Assembly: GCA_946481495.1 (NCBI GenBank)
Contig: CAMLNW010000114.1
Coordinates: forward strand, 1 to 8,616
Source of the DNA: an uncultured Actinomycetes bacterium
GTDB taxonomy: Bacteria > Actinomycetota > Thermoleophilia > Solirubrobacterales > Thermoleophilaceae
DNA length: 8,616 nucleotides
Direction: 5' to 3'
The position numbers were made by a program, and so were the translations under genes. The notes under the pieces were generated by a model. The model made no database searches. It was not told where the DNA came from and worked only from the letters and a program-made list of their open reading frames with translations. How positions within the stretch are numbered: the stretch's first letter is position 1; each line of letters starts with the position of its first letter. Positions 1 to 6,157 of this stretch are shown here, piece by piece.

Positions 1-438
1 GCTTCGGAGGGGCTGGTCACCAGCTACGTCCATCACAACGGCAAGGTCGGCGTGCTGGTCGAGGTCGACTGCGAGACCGACTTCGTCGCGCGCAACGACG
101 ACTTCGCGACGTTCGCCAAGGACATCGCCTCGCACATCGCAGCTGCCGCGCCGCGCTACGTGACCGAGGACGAGGTGCCGCAGGCCGATCGCGACGCCGA
201 GCTCAAGGTCTTCCAGGAGCAGGCCGCCGAGGAGGGCAAGCCACCGCCGGTCCAGGAGAAGATCGCCGAGGGTCGGATGAAGAAGTGGCTCGAGGAGGTC
301 GTCCTGCTCCAGCAGACCCACGTCAACGCCGACAAGCACGACGGCAAGACGATCGAGGAGCTGCGCGCCGCGATCTCGGCCACGACCGGCGAGAACGTCG
401 TCATCCGCCGCTTCGCGCGCTTCGCGATCGGGGACTAG
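1..438 (+). CDS. tsf: Elongation factor Ts, C-terminal part (5' end outside window)
   Basis: EF-Ts is the cytoplasmic nucleotide-exchange factor that releases GDP from EF-Tu during translation elongation. The reading frame is open from base 1 and gives 145 residues before the TAG stop at 436-438. The N-terminal UBA-like domain, including the EF-Ts TDF motif region that contacts EF-Tu, lies mostly upstream of the window. What is visible is the core: a GKVGVLVEVDCETDFVARN-type strand and helix, with the conserved TDFVARN signature at bases 76-96. A following helix ends in the usual AxxIA-type pattern. The C-terminal segment resembles the family's KWLEEVVLLQQ and GENVVIRRFARF motifs. The distance from TDFVARN to the stop fits the short form of EF-Ts rather than the roughly 280-residue E. 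coli form; this is inferred because the N terminus is missing. It is the first gene of the tsf-pyrH-frr run, and rpsB would be expected just upstream. The pyrH start lies three bases after this stop. Confidence 0.95.
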   Translation, partial: ASEGLVTSYVHHNGKVGVLVEVDCETDFVARNDDFATFAKDIASHIAAAAPRYVTEDEVPQADRDAELKVFQEQAAEEGKPPPVQEKIAEGRMKKWLEEVVLLQQTHVNADKHDGKTIEELRAAISATTGENVVIRRFARFAIGD

Positions 439-441
439 CGG

Positions 442-1206
442 GTGACCGAGGGGGACGCGACGAACGCCGACGCGCCCGACGGTGAGGCGGCGTTCGGTCG
501 GGTCCTGCTGAAGCTCTCCGGCGAGGCCTTGATGGGCGACCTGGAATACGGCGCGGATCCGGTCCGGATCCAGGCGATCGCGGCCCAGGTAGCGCACGTC
601 CAGCGGCGTGGGGTCGAGGTGGCGATCGTCGTCGGTGGCGGCAACATCTACCGCGGCATGCAGGGCGCCGCGCAGGGGATGGACCGCGCTACCGGCGACT
701 ACATGGGCATGCTAGCCACGGTGCTCAACGCGCTGGCGCTGCAGGACGCGCTCGAGAAGCAGGAGGCCGTGACGCGCGTCCAGTCGGCGCTCACGATCTC
801 CGAGGTCGCCGAGCCCTACATTCGCCGCCGCGCGATCCGCCACCTCGAGCGTGGGCGAATCGTCATCTTCGCCGCCGGCACCGGCAACCCGTTCTTCACC
901 ACCGACACCGCGGCCGCGCTGCGCGCGCTGGAGATCCGCGCCGAGGCGATCCTGATGGCCAAGAACGGCGTCGAGGGGGTCTACGACGCCGATCCACGCA
1001 AGGTCGACGACGCGACCTTCCTGCCGTCGATCAGCCACCGCGAGGCGATCGAGCGCCAGCTCGGCGTGATGGACTCGACGGCGCTGTCGCTCTGCATGGA
1101 CAACGACCTGCCAATCCACGTCTTCAACATGGATGACGAGCGCAACATCGACCGGATAGTGTGCGGCGGGCGTGTGGGGACGGTGGTGAGCAGCGATGGA
1201 CGATGA
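442..1206 (+). CDS. pyrH: UMP kinase (uridylate kinase)
   Basis: This cytoplasmic kinase phosphorylates UMP to UDP with ATP, the committed step towards UTP and CTP; bacterial PyrH is a hexamer of the amino-acid-kinase fold. The product is 254 residues. Family landmarks run in order: KLSGEAL phosphate-binding loop at residues 24-30, [10 protein letters not shown] at 63-72, [19 protein letters not shown] helix, [13 protein letters not shown] at 146-158, [13 protein letters not shown], and [12 protein letters not shown] at 210-221. The GTG at 442 is preferred because GGGGA (430-434) stands seven bases upstream and the gene follows tsf directly. This start leaves an acidic, Ala/Asp-rich N-terminal tail of about 18 residues before the fold, roughly nine more than in the E. 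coli enzyme. No better internal start was seen. The end overlaps the frr start by 11 bases, so coupled translation with frr is likely. Confidence 0.96.
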   Translation: MTEGDATNADAPDGEAAFGRVLLKLSGEALMGDLEYGADPVRIQAIAAQVAHVQRRGVEVAIVVGGGNIYRGMQGAAQGMDRATGDYMGMLATVLNALALQDALEKQEAVTRVQSALTISEVAEPYIRRRAIRHLERGRIVIFAAGTGNPFFTTDTAAALRALEIRAEAILMAKNGVEGVYDADPRKVDDATFLPSISHREAIERQLGVMDSTALSLCMDNDLPIHVFNMDDERNIDRIVCGGRVGTVVSSDGR

Positions 1207-1765
1207 CCTCGTAAGGGAGTTCCTCGACGACGCCGCGGAGCGGATGGGCAAGTCGGTCGAGTCGAACCGTCACGAGTTCGCGACGGTCCGCACCGGCCGG
1301 GCGTCTCCGCACCTGCTCGACCGCGTCCAGGTCGACTACTACGGGGCGATGACGCCGCTCAACCAGCTCGCCAGCGTCTCCGCCAGTGAGGCGCGGCTGC
1401 TGACCGTCACACCCTTCGACAAGGGCTCGATCAAGTCGATCGAGAAGGCGATCCTCGAGTCCGACGTCGGCCTGACGCCGAACAACGACGGCAACCTCAT
1501 CCGGCTGTCGATCCCCGAGCTGACCGAGGAGCGCCGCCGCGCGCTCGTCAAGGTCGTCCACGGGATCGCCGAGCAGGGCCGGATCGCGGTTCGCAACGTC
1601 CGCCGCGAGGTGATGCAGGAGCTGCGCGACCTGAAGAAGGACGGCGAGATCGGCGCCGACGACGAGCACCGCGCAGAGACGGAGCTGCAGAAGCTCACCG
1701 ACGGGAAGATCGCCGAGATCGACTCGTCGCTTGCGGCCAAAGAGGACGAGATTCTCCAGGTCTGA
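1196..1765 (+). CDS. frr: Ribosome recycling factor
   Basis: RRF works with EF-G to split the post-termination ribosome so that subunits can be reused. The 189-residue length is close to the 185 of E. coli RRF. Family motifs seen are VRTGRASP at residues 31-38, [14 protein letters not shown] in the small beta domain, [16 protein letters not shown], the [13 protein letters not shown] helix, and RNVRRE plus [11 protein letters not shown] in the last long helices of the L-shaped fold. The ATG at 1196 lies inside the 3' end of pyrH, 11 bases overlapping, with a modest Shine-Dalgarno-like GGTGAG at 1185-1190, five bases upstream. No residue that the family needs appears to be missing. The gene is followed by uppS after seven bases, which is standard for the tsf-pyrH-frr-uppS run. 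Confidence 0.97.
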   Translation: MDDDLVREFLDDAAERMGKSVESNRHEFATVRTGRASPHLLDRVQVDYYGAMTPLNQLASVSASEARLLTVTPFDKGSIKSIEKAILESDVGLTPNNDGNLIRLSIPELTEERRRALVKVVHGIAEQGRIAVRNVRREVMQELRDLKKDGEIGADDEHRAETELQKLTDGKIAEIDSSLAAKEDEILQV

Positions 1766-1772
1766 CCGTCGG

Positions 1773-2450
1773 ATGAGTGCGACGCCGCGCTACGTCGCGA
1801 TCATCACCGATGGCAACGGTCGTTGGGCGCAGGCGCGCGGACTGCCGCCGATCGAGGGCCACCGCGCCGGAGCCGACGTCGTCAAGGCCCGGCTGCGCGA
1901 CGCGGCAGAGCTCGGCGTCGAGGAGTTGACCGTCTACTCGTTCTCGACGGAGAACTGGAGGCGGTCGCCGGAGGAGGTCGCCGGGCTGATGCAGATGTTC
2001 GGCGAGCGGATCGACAGTGAGACGCCGGAGCTGCACGAAGAGGGCGTCCGTATGCGCTTCATCGGCCGTCGCGAAGGGGTGTCGTCAGAGCTCCAGCAGC
2101 GGATGGACTGGGCCGAGGAGCTGACGGCCGCTAACACCCGCATCACGATGTTCGTCGCGTTCAACTACGGCGCGCGCGCCGAGATCCTCGACGCGGCGCG
2201 CGGTTTCGACGGGACGACCGAGGAGGAGTTCGCGGCGCGGCTCTACGCGCCGGAGATGCACGAGCCCGACCTGCTGATCCGCACCAGCGGCGAGCAGCGG
2301 CTGTCGAACTACCTGCTCTGGCAGTGCGCGTACTCGGAGCTGGTGTTCCGCGACGAGCTCTGGCCCGATTTCGACCGTGCGGCGTTCGAGCAGTCGCTCG
2401 CCGAGTACGGCGACCGTCAGCGCCGCTTCGGCGCGCGTGAGCCCTCATGA
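1773..2450 (+). CDS. uppS: Cis-prenyltransferase, probably undecaprenyl diphosphate synthase
   Basis: This enzyme family condenses isopentenyl diphosphate units in cis onto farnesyl diphosphate, making the polyprenyl carrier of peptidoglycan and other wall polymers. The product is 225 residues, somewhat shorter than the usual 240-250 because the N terminus is trimmed. Landmarks are DGNGRWA at 13-19 with the catalytic-type Asp13, EGHRAG with His29, SFSTENW at 56-62, and RTSGEQRLSN at 170-179, followed by LLWQCAYSEL. The residue before the catalytic Asp is Thr rather than the common Met. The ATG at 1773 is chosen because it begins immediately before the conserved core and seven bases after the frr stop. 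The same frame extends upstream to a TTG inside frr, but that peptide is basic and unlike the family. No clear Shine-Dalgarno sequence is visible, so coupling to frr is likely. Chain length cannot be read from sequence by eye: a short-chain cis-prenyl synthase is possible. Confidence 0.93.
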   Translation: MSATPRYVAIITDGNGRWAQARGLPPIEGHRAGADVVKARLRDAAELGVEELTVYSFSTENWRRSPEEVAGLMQMFGERIDSETPELHEEGVRMRFIGRREGVSSELQQRMDWAEELTAANTRITMFVAFNYGARAEILDAARGFDGTTEEEFAARLYAPEMHEPDLLIRTSGEQRLSNYLLWQCAYSELVFRDELWPDFDRAAFEQSLAEYGDRQRRFGAREPS

Positions 2451-3241
2451 GCGAGCTGACTGGGCGGGTCCTCGTCGCCATTCCGGCCGCGCTGTTCGCG
2501 ATCTTCATCGTCGTCCAGGGCGGAACCGTCTTCGCCCTCGGCCTGATCGCGCTCGGCTGCGTGGCGCTCTACGAGCTTTACGGCCTGATGCGCCGGGCGC
2601 GGCCGATCGATCTGGCCGGCTATATGGCCATGGCGGGGATGGTGCTGCTCGCCACCTACGAGCAGCGCGCCGACGTGCTGATCGCGCTGGTCGCCGCGCT
2701 GCCGCTGGCCTTCCTCCTGGCGCTCGCTCGGCCGAGCCTGGCGAACATCTCATGGGGGCTCGCGGCGACCGTGTTCGGCGTCATGTGGATCGGCCTGCCG
2801 CTCGCCCACGGCGTCTTCCTGCGCTCGCTCGAGCACGGCGACGGTCTCTTGATCGACGTCCTGGTGGCGACCTTCGTCGGCGACACCGCCGCCTACGGCG
2901 GCGGACGGCTTTGGGGCCGGCGCAAGCTGGCGCCCGACATCTCGCCGAACAAGACCGTCGAGGGCCTGATCGCCGGGATCGTCGGGGCGACAGTCGCGTT
3001 CTGGTGCGCGGGCCTCTACCAAGACTGGCTGTCCGGCTGGGACGCGTTGGCGATCGGCTTCTTGGTCGCGCTTGCCGCGCCGCTCGGCGACCTGTTCGAG
3101 TCGGCGGTCAAGCGCGACCTGGCGGTCAAGGACAGCGGACGGATATTCGGTGCCCACGGCGGGGCGCTCGATCGCCTCGACGCCGTCTTCTTCACGGTCG
3201 TCGTCGGTTTCTACGCTGCCTTGTTGCTCGGGTACGGCTGA
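2447..3241 (+). CDS. cdsA: Phosphatidate cytidylyltransferase (CDP-diacylglycerol synthase)
   Basis: CdsA is an integral membrane enzyme that makes CDP-diacylglycerol from phosphatidic acid and CTP, the precursor of all major anionic phospholipids. The 264-residue product is mostly hydrophobic, with about eight or nine likely membrane segments. The first are near residues 8-23 and 27-46, and the last is near 244-262. The conserved GDTAAYGGGRLWGRRKLAP and ISPNKTVEG regions are present. The C-terminal family signature spans residues 219-245: S219, KR at 222-223, KD at 228-229, HGG at 237-239 and DRLD at 242-245. Ala240 stands where a larger aliphatic residue is usual. The ATG overlaps the uppS stop as ATGA, a classic coupled junction. 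The gene ends with TGA at 3239-3241 and is followed by the only real gap in the window, so the tight part of the operon may be interrupted here. Confidence 0.96.
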   Translation: MSELTGRVLVAIPAALFAIFIVVQGGTVFALGLIALGCVALYELYGLMRRARPIDLAGYMAMAGMVLLATYEQRADVLIALVAALPLAFLLALARPSLANISWGLAATVFGVMWIGLPLAHGVFLRSLEHGDGLLIDVLVATFVGDTAAYGGGRLWGRRKLAPDISPNKTVEGLIAGIVGATVAFWCAGLYQDWLSGWDALAIGFLVALAAPLGDLFESAVKRDLAVKDSGRIFGAHGGALDRLDAVFFTVVVGFYAALLLGYG

Positions 3242-3321
3242 GTTTCCAGAAAGCGCCCGCTGTCAGCCAATTAGCAGGACTACAGGCTGGTGGCTCAAGC
3301 GCCGATACCAGCTGTGTAGCA
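3242..3321 (+). other. Only intergenic gap, between cdsA and the sensor cyclase gene
   Basis: This 80-base stretch is visibly less GC-rich than its surroundings and is the only non-coding interval longer than about ten bases. Its right half forms the hairpin listed separately. AGGA is present at 3275-3278, but it is too far from the ATG at 3322 to act as a normal ribosome binding site unless the hairpin brings it close. I found no convincing -35/-10 pair, no poly-T tract and no recognisable riboswitch consensus. Confidence 0.6.
3280..3319 (+). promoter_or_regulatory. Stem-loop directly before the sensor cyclase start codon
   Basis: CTACA at 3280-3284 pairs with TGTAG at 3315-3319, and GCTGGT at 3286-3291 pairs with ACCAGC at 3307-3312. 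An inner GGC/GCC pair (3292-3294 with 3301-3303) closes a six-base loop TCAAGC. The arms are separated by a 1x2 internal loop and a three-base bulge, giving 14 Watson-Crick pairs. The structure ends two bases before the ATG at 3322. There is no T-run after it, so it is not a standard intrinsic terminator. Its place suggests control of translation initiation or mRNA processing, which is inference. Confidence 0.45.
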
Positions 3322-4995
3322 ATGCCTGTTCAACCGCACAACATTGGCCCGGAGCAGTCCCCGCACGAGCGCCAGCAGCGCTCGTTGCGCGCTGTCGGCG
3401 GCCGTGGACGCCGCGTTCCGGGTGAGCGCGAGGCGTTGATGCGAATCGCGGCTGCGACCGCCGACGCCTACCGGCTCGAGGACGTGATGGAGCAGGCGGC
3501 CGAGGCCGCGCTCGCGGTGACCGGTGCGGCTTCGCTCTCGATCAGTCGCTGGGAGCCCGACCGCGAGGCGATGCGGACGTTAATCAACGTCGGCCAGCTC
3601 GGTCCTGGCGAGGAGCGCTTTCCGGCCAACGAGACCTACCCACTGTCCGAAAACCCGGTCGTCGCGAAGCTGCTGCGCGACGCGGAGCCCTACAGGACTG
3701 CGGTCGACGATCCAGACGCTTCGTCGGCGGCGGTAGCCGTATTGAAGGCGCTCGGCAAGGAGTCCGACGTCGGGGTCCCGATCCTGCTCGACGACGAGGT
3801 CTGGGGCGAGGTGTGGGCGACCACGGCAAAGGGCTCGCCGCGCTTCGGCTCCGGTGACGCCCGCTTTCTGCAGGCGATCGCCGACCGCCTGTCGCTCGTG
3901 CTGGCACGCGGCGAGCGCTTCGCGCGCGTCTCGCGGCTCGCCTACGAGGACCCACTTACCGGACTGGCTAACCGACGCGCGATCGAAGAGCGTCTCGACG
4001 CGCTGCTGGACGCCCAGGTGACGCTGCGCGCTCCGCTGACGCTGCTGCTGGCTGACGTCGACGGGCTCAAGGACATCAACGACGAGCACGGACATCACAT
4101 CGGTGACCGCGCGCTCTGTCGTGTCGGCGAGGCGCTCGTCGCGAGTGCGGCGCCCGAGGCCGCCGCCTTGGTTGGCAGGCTCGCCGGCGACGAGTTCTGC
4201 GTTCTGCTCGAGGGCTGCGAGATCGATGCCGCCACCGAGGTCGCTCGTACGGCACTGGAGCTGCTCGCCGACGACGACGCCACGCTGCCGCTCTCGTTGT
4301 CGTTTGGCGCTGCTGAGGCACGGCCGGGCAGCACGGCTGCCGAGCTGCTGCGCGCCACGGACACCGCCCAGTACGCCGCCAAGCGGCGTGGTGGGGGACG
4401 CCTCTGCACCGCCGATCCCGATGCTGAGCCGGCCGCGGCCGACCTCGGTGAGCAGCGCCAGCTGCGCGCACACCGGATCGATCAGCAGATCGAGGCGATG
4501 GCGGCGCGGACGATGCTCCTGCTGGACCGCGAGCTCGGCCGCCGGCGGGTGCTGGATCGTGTCGAGACGGTCGCTGTCGCGTTTGCGGCGACGCTCAACG
4601 GTGCCGCATGGGCGATCTCGCGCTGGGAGCGGGGCAGCTCGGTGATCCGCTCGGTGTCGACCGCCGACGATCGCGACAGCCGTCTGCGCGGGCTGCGAAT
4701 GGGGCTTGCGAACGAGGTCTACCGGTTGGAGGACTTCCCGCACACCGCCGAGTTGGTGCGCGCGGGAGTGGGGGGCTTCGTCGCTCGAGTCGGCGACGAC
4801 CACACGGATCCGGCCGAGCAACGACTGCTCGCGGAGATGGGCTTCGACGCCGCGTTGGTCAGCGTCGTGGCGCACGGGTCGGGCGCCTACCTGGTCGAGC
4901 TTTACGCCGACGACCAGACGGCCGAGCTCGCTCCGGCCGCGATCCGGATGCAGCTGTTGCTGCGGCTCGCCGCCGCGCCGCGAAGCGCCTCCTAG
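3322..4995 (+). CDS. GAF-GGDEF-GAF sensor protein, putative diguanylate cyclase
   Basis: This is a 557-residue, apparently soluble signalling protein with no signal peptide or membrane segment. An Arg/Gln-rich N-terminal tail (1-40) is followed by a GAF-like sensor domain (about 40-195). A GGDEF domain (about 205-365) follows, and then a second GAF-like domain (about 385-550). GGDEF-family marks are DPLTGLANRR at 210-219, the metal/substrate stretch DVDGLKDINDEHGHHIGD starting at Asp245, and the active-site motif AGDEF at 288-292, with Ala in place of the first Gly. GGDEF enzymes make cyclic di-GMP from two GTP, and AGDEF versions can be active. The RxxD inhibitory site is absent, so product feedback is not expected. 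ISRWE occurs in both sensor domains (74-78 and 432-436), suggesting duplication. Start choice is uncertain. ATG 3322 is favoured because codons between it and the next candidate (ATG 3439, with GAGG five bases upstream) already show the strong G/C third-position bias. The ligand is unknown, and no EAL or HD-GYP phosphodiesterase domain is present. Confidence 0.88.
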   Translation: MPVQPHNIGPEQSPHERQQRSLRAVGGRGRRVPGEREALMRIAAATADAYRLEDVMEQAAEAALAVTGAASLSISRWEPDREAMRTLINVGQLGPGEERFPANETYPLSENPVVAKLLRDAEPYRTAVDDPDASSAAVAVLKALGKESDVGVPILLDDEVWGEVWATTAKGSPRFGSGDARFLQAIADRLSLVLARGERFARVSRLAYEDPLTGLANRRAIEERLDALLDAQVTLRAPLTLLLADVDGLKDINDEHGHHIGDRALCRVGEALVASAAPEAAALVGRLAGDEFCVLLEGCEIDAATEVARTALELLADDDATLPLSLSFGAAEARPGSTAAELLRATDTAQYAAKRRGGGRLCTADPDAEPAAADLGEQRQLRAHRIDQQIEAMAARTMLLLDRELGRRRVLDRVETVAVAFAATLNGAAWAISRWERGSSVIRSVSTADDRDSRLRGLRMGLANEVYRLEDFPHTAELVRAGVGGFVARVGDDHTDPAEQRLLAEMGFDAALVSVVAHGSGAYLVELYADDQTAELAPAAIRMQLLLRLAAAPRSAS

Positions 4996-4998
4996 ACT
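4993..4998 (+). promoter_or_regulatory. Possible -10 element (TAGACT) for a leaderless dxr transcript
   Basis: TAGACT fits the TANNNT extended -10 pattern common in actinobacteria, and it ends seven bases before the dxr ATG at 5006. That spacing would place transcription start at or next to the start codon, giving a leaderless mRNA. The element overlaps the stop codon of the preceding gene. No -35 is seen at normal distance. A chance match is quite possible. Confidence 0.25.
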
Positions 4999-5005
4999 GG
5001 GGCGG

Positions 5006-6157
5006 ATGCGCAGGATCGTCATCGCCGGCTCGACCGGCTCGATCGGCACGCAGGCCCTCGACGTCATCTCCCGCAGCGATTCGCTCGAGGTGGTCGGCTT
5101 GGCCGCGGGATCGAGCGTCGACGCGCTGCTCGAGCAGGCGGTGGCCCACGGCGTCGAGCGGATCGCGCTCGCCGACCCAGATGCCGCCGCGCGTGCGGCG
5201 GAGCGTTGGACCGACGGTCAGGTGCTGGCCGGCGCCGAGGGTCTGATCGAGCTGATCGTCGAGACCGAGTGCGACCTCGTGCTCAACTCGCTCGTCGGCT
5301 CGGCTGGCCTCGGACCGACAGTCGCCGCGCTCGGCGAGGGGATCGACCTGGCGCTCGCCAACAAGGAGAGCCTCGTTGTTGGCGGTGAGCTGGTGATGGC
5401 GCTCGCCGAGGCGACCGGCGCGCGGATCGTTCCCGTCGACTCCGAGCACACCGCGCTGCACCAGTTGATCGCCGGTCTACCGCCAGGCGGTGTCGACCGG
5501 ATGACGATCACCGCCAGCGGCGGGCCGTTCCGTGGTCGCACGCGTGCCGAGCTGGCAGCGGTGACCGCCGAGCAGGCGCTCGCCCATCCGACCTGGGAGA
5601 TGGGCGGCAAGATCACGATCGACTCGGCAACCTTTATGAACAAGGGACTCGAGTTGATGGAGGCACACCATCTCTTCGGGCTTCCGTACGAGCGGCTCGA
5701 CGTGGTCGTCCACCCGCAGTCGCTGATTCACGGCCTCGTGACGCTCGCCGACGGCGCGATGCTCGCCCACGTCGGTCCGCCCGACATGCGGATCGCGATC
5801 TCCTACGCGCTGCACGGCGCGGAGAGCATCGAGCTGCCGGTGCGGCCGCTCGATCTCGTCGAAGTCGGCGCGCTGACCTTCGAGGCGGTCGACGACGAGG
5901 CGTTCCCGTGCCTGCGGCTCGCGCGCGAAGCCGCCGCGGTGGGCGGGACGGCACCCTGCGTGCTCAACGCGGCCAACGAGATCGCCGTCCACGCCTTTCT
6001 CAACGGCGAGCTGCCGTTCCTCGGCATCGCCGCTGTGATCGAGCAGACGCTGGCGGCGCTGCCCGAGCGCCCGGTCCGCCACTTCTCCGACCTCTACGCC
6101 GCCGACGCGGAGGCACGCGAGCGGGCGCGTGAGCTTTGCCAGGGAGCGCCGGCGTGA
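5006..6157 (+). CDS. dxr: 1-deoxy-D-xylulose 5-phosphate reductoisomerase
   Basis: Dxr converts DXP to 2-C-methyl-D-erythritol 4-phosphate using NADPH and a divalent metal. It is the second step of the MEP pathway, which supplies isopentenyl diphosphate, the substrate of UppS in this cluster. The product is 383 residues, close to the 398 of E. coli. The NADPH loop GSTGSIG is at 8-14 and LANKES around 117-122. Metal ligands fit Asp145 and Glu147 in VDSEH (144-148) and Glu216 in NKGLE (212-216). Substrate-binding residues fit Ser171 in TASGGPFR and His194 in AHPTWEMGGK. The C-terminal helical domain carries VLNAANEIAVHAFL. The ATG at 5006 gives the expected N terminus MRRIVIAGSTGSIG. The frame is open further upstream, but only as a shadow of the preceding gene. 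Only ten bases separate it from the cyclase gene, with GGGG at 4999-5002 as a weak ribosome site. Its stop overlaps the rseP start. Confidence 0.97.
   Translation: MRRIVIAGSTGSIGTQALDVISRSDSLEVVGLAAGSSVDALLEQAVAHGVERIALADPDAAARAAERWTDGQVLAGAEGLIELIVETECDLVLNSLVGSAGLGPTVAALGEGIDLALANKESLVVGGELVMALAEATGARIVPVDSEHTALHQLIAGLPPGGVDRMTITASGGPFRGRTRAELAAVTAEQALAHPTWEMGGKITIDSATFMNKGLELMEAHHLFGLPYERLDVVVHPQSLIHGLVTLADGAMLAHVGPPDMRIAISYALHGAESIELPVRPLDLVEVGALTFEAVDDEAFPCLRLAREAAAVGGTAPCVLNAANEIAVHAFLNGELPFLGIAAVIEQTLAALPERPVRHFSDLYAADAEARERARELCQGAPA
6141..6146 (+). promoter_or_regulatory. Ribosome binding site of rseP (AGGGAG)
   Basis: AGGGAG lies seven bases before the GTG at 6154, inside the end of dxr. 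It supports GTG 6154 over the in-frame TTG at 6136 as the start of the protease gene, because the TTG lies upstream of this site. Confidence 0.6.

Noticed and set aside
1157..1162. TAGTGT as a promoter -10 for frr
   Set aside because: It lies inside pyrH, has no credible -35, and would leave an awkward leader. Overlap with pyrH explains frr expression well enough.
1731..1772. TTG start for uppS inside frr
   Set aside because: It would add 14 basic residues unlike the family. ATG 1773 fits the conserved core and lies just after the frr stop.
3244..3251. TTCCAGAA short palindrome after the cdsA stop as an operator
   Set aside because: It is only eight bases, occurs once, and matches no bacterial operator I recognise at proper spacing.
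2377..3321. Upstream extension of the cyclase reading frame through all of cdsA
   Set aside because: The frame has no stop there, but the implied peptide is Arg-rich and overlaps a clear CdsA in another frame. It is a by-product of base composition, not a fusion.
3280..3321. Hairpin as an intrinsic (Rho-independent) terminator of cdsA
   Set aside because: No T-run follows, the stem is interrupted by a bulge and an internal loop, and the coding sequence begins two bases later.
4706..5005. 100-residue N-terminal extension of Dxr
   Set aside because: The extension is out-of-frame translation of the cyclase C-terminal domain. ATG 5006 gives the normal Dxr N terminus.
3580..5067. A 495-codon open frame on the minus strand, antisense to the cyclase gene
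   Set aside because: Its product is rich in Arg, Gln, Val and Asp without any recognisable motif. Strong G/C third-position bias in the sense gene removes stop codons from the opposite strand, so it is a shadow.
6136..6153. TTG start for rseP
   Set aside because: GTG 6154 has AGGGAG seven bases upstream and begins right at the first membrane helix, whereas the TTG has no such site.
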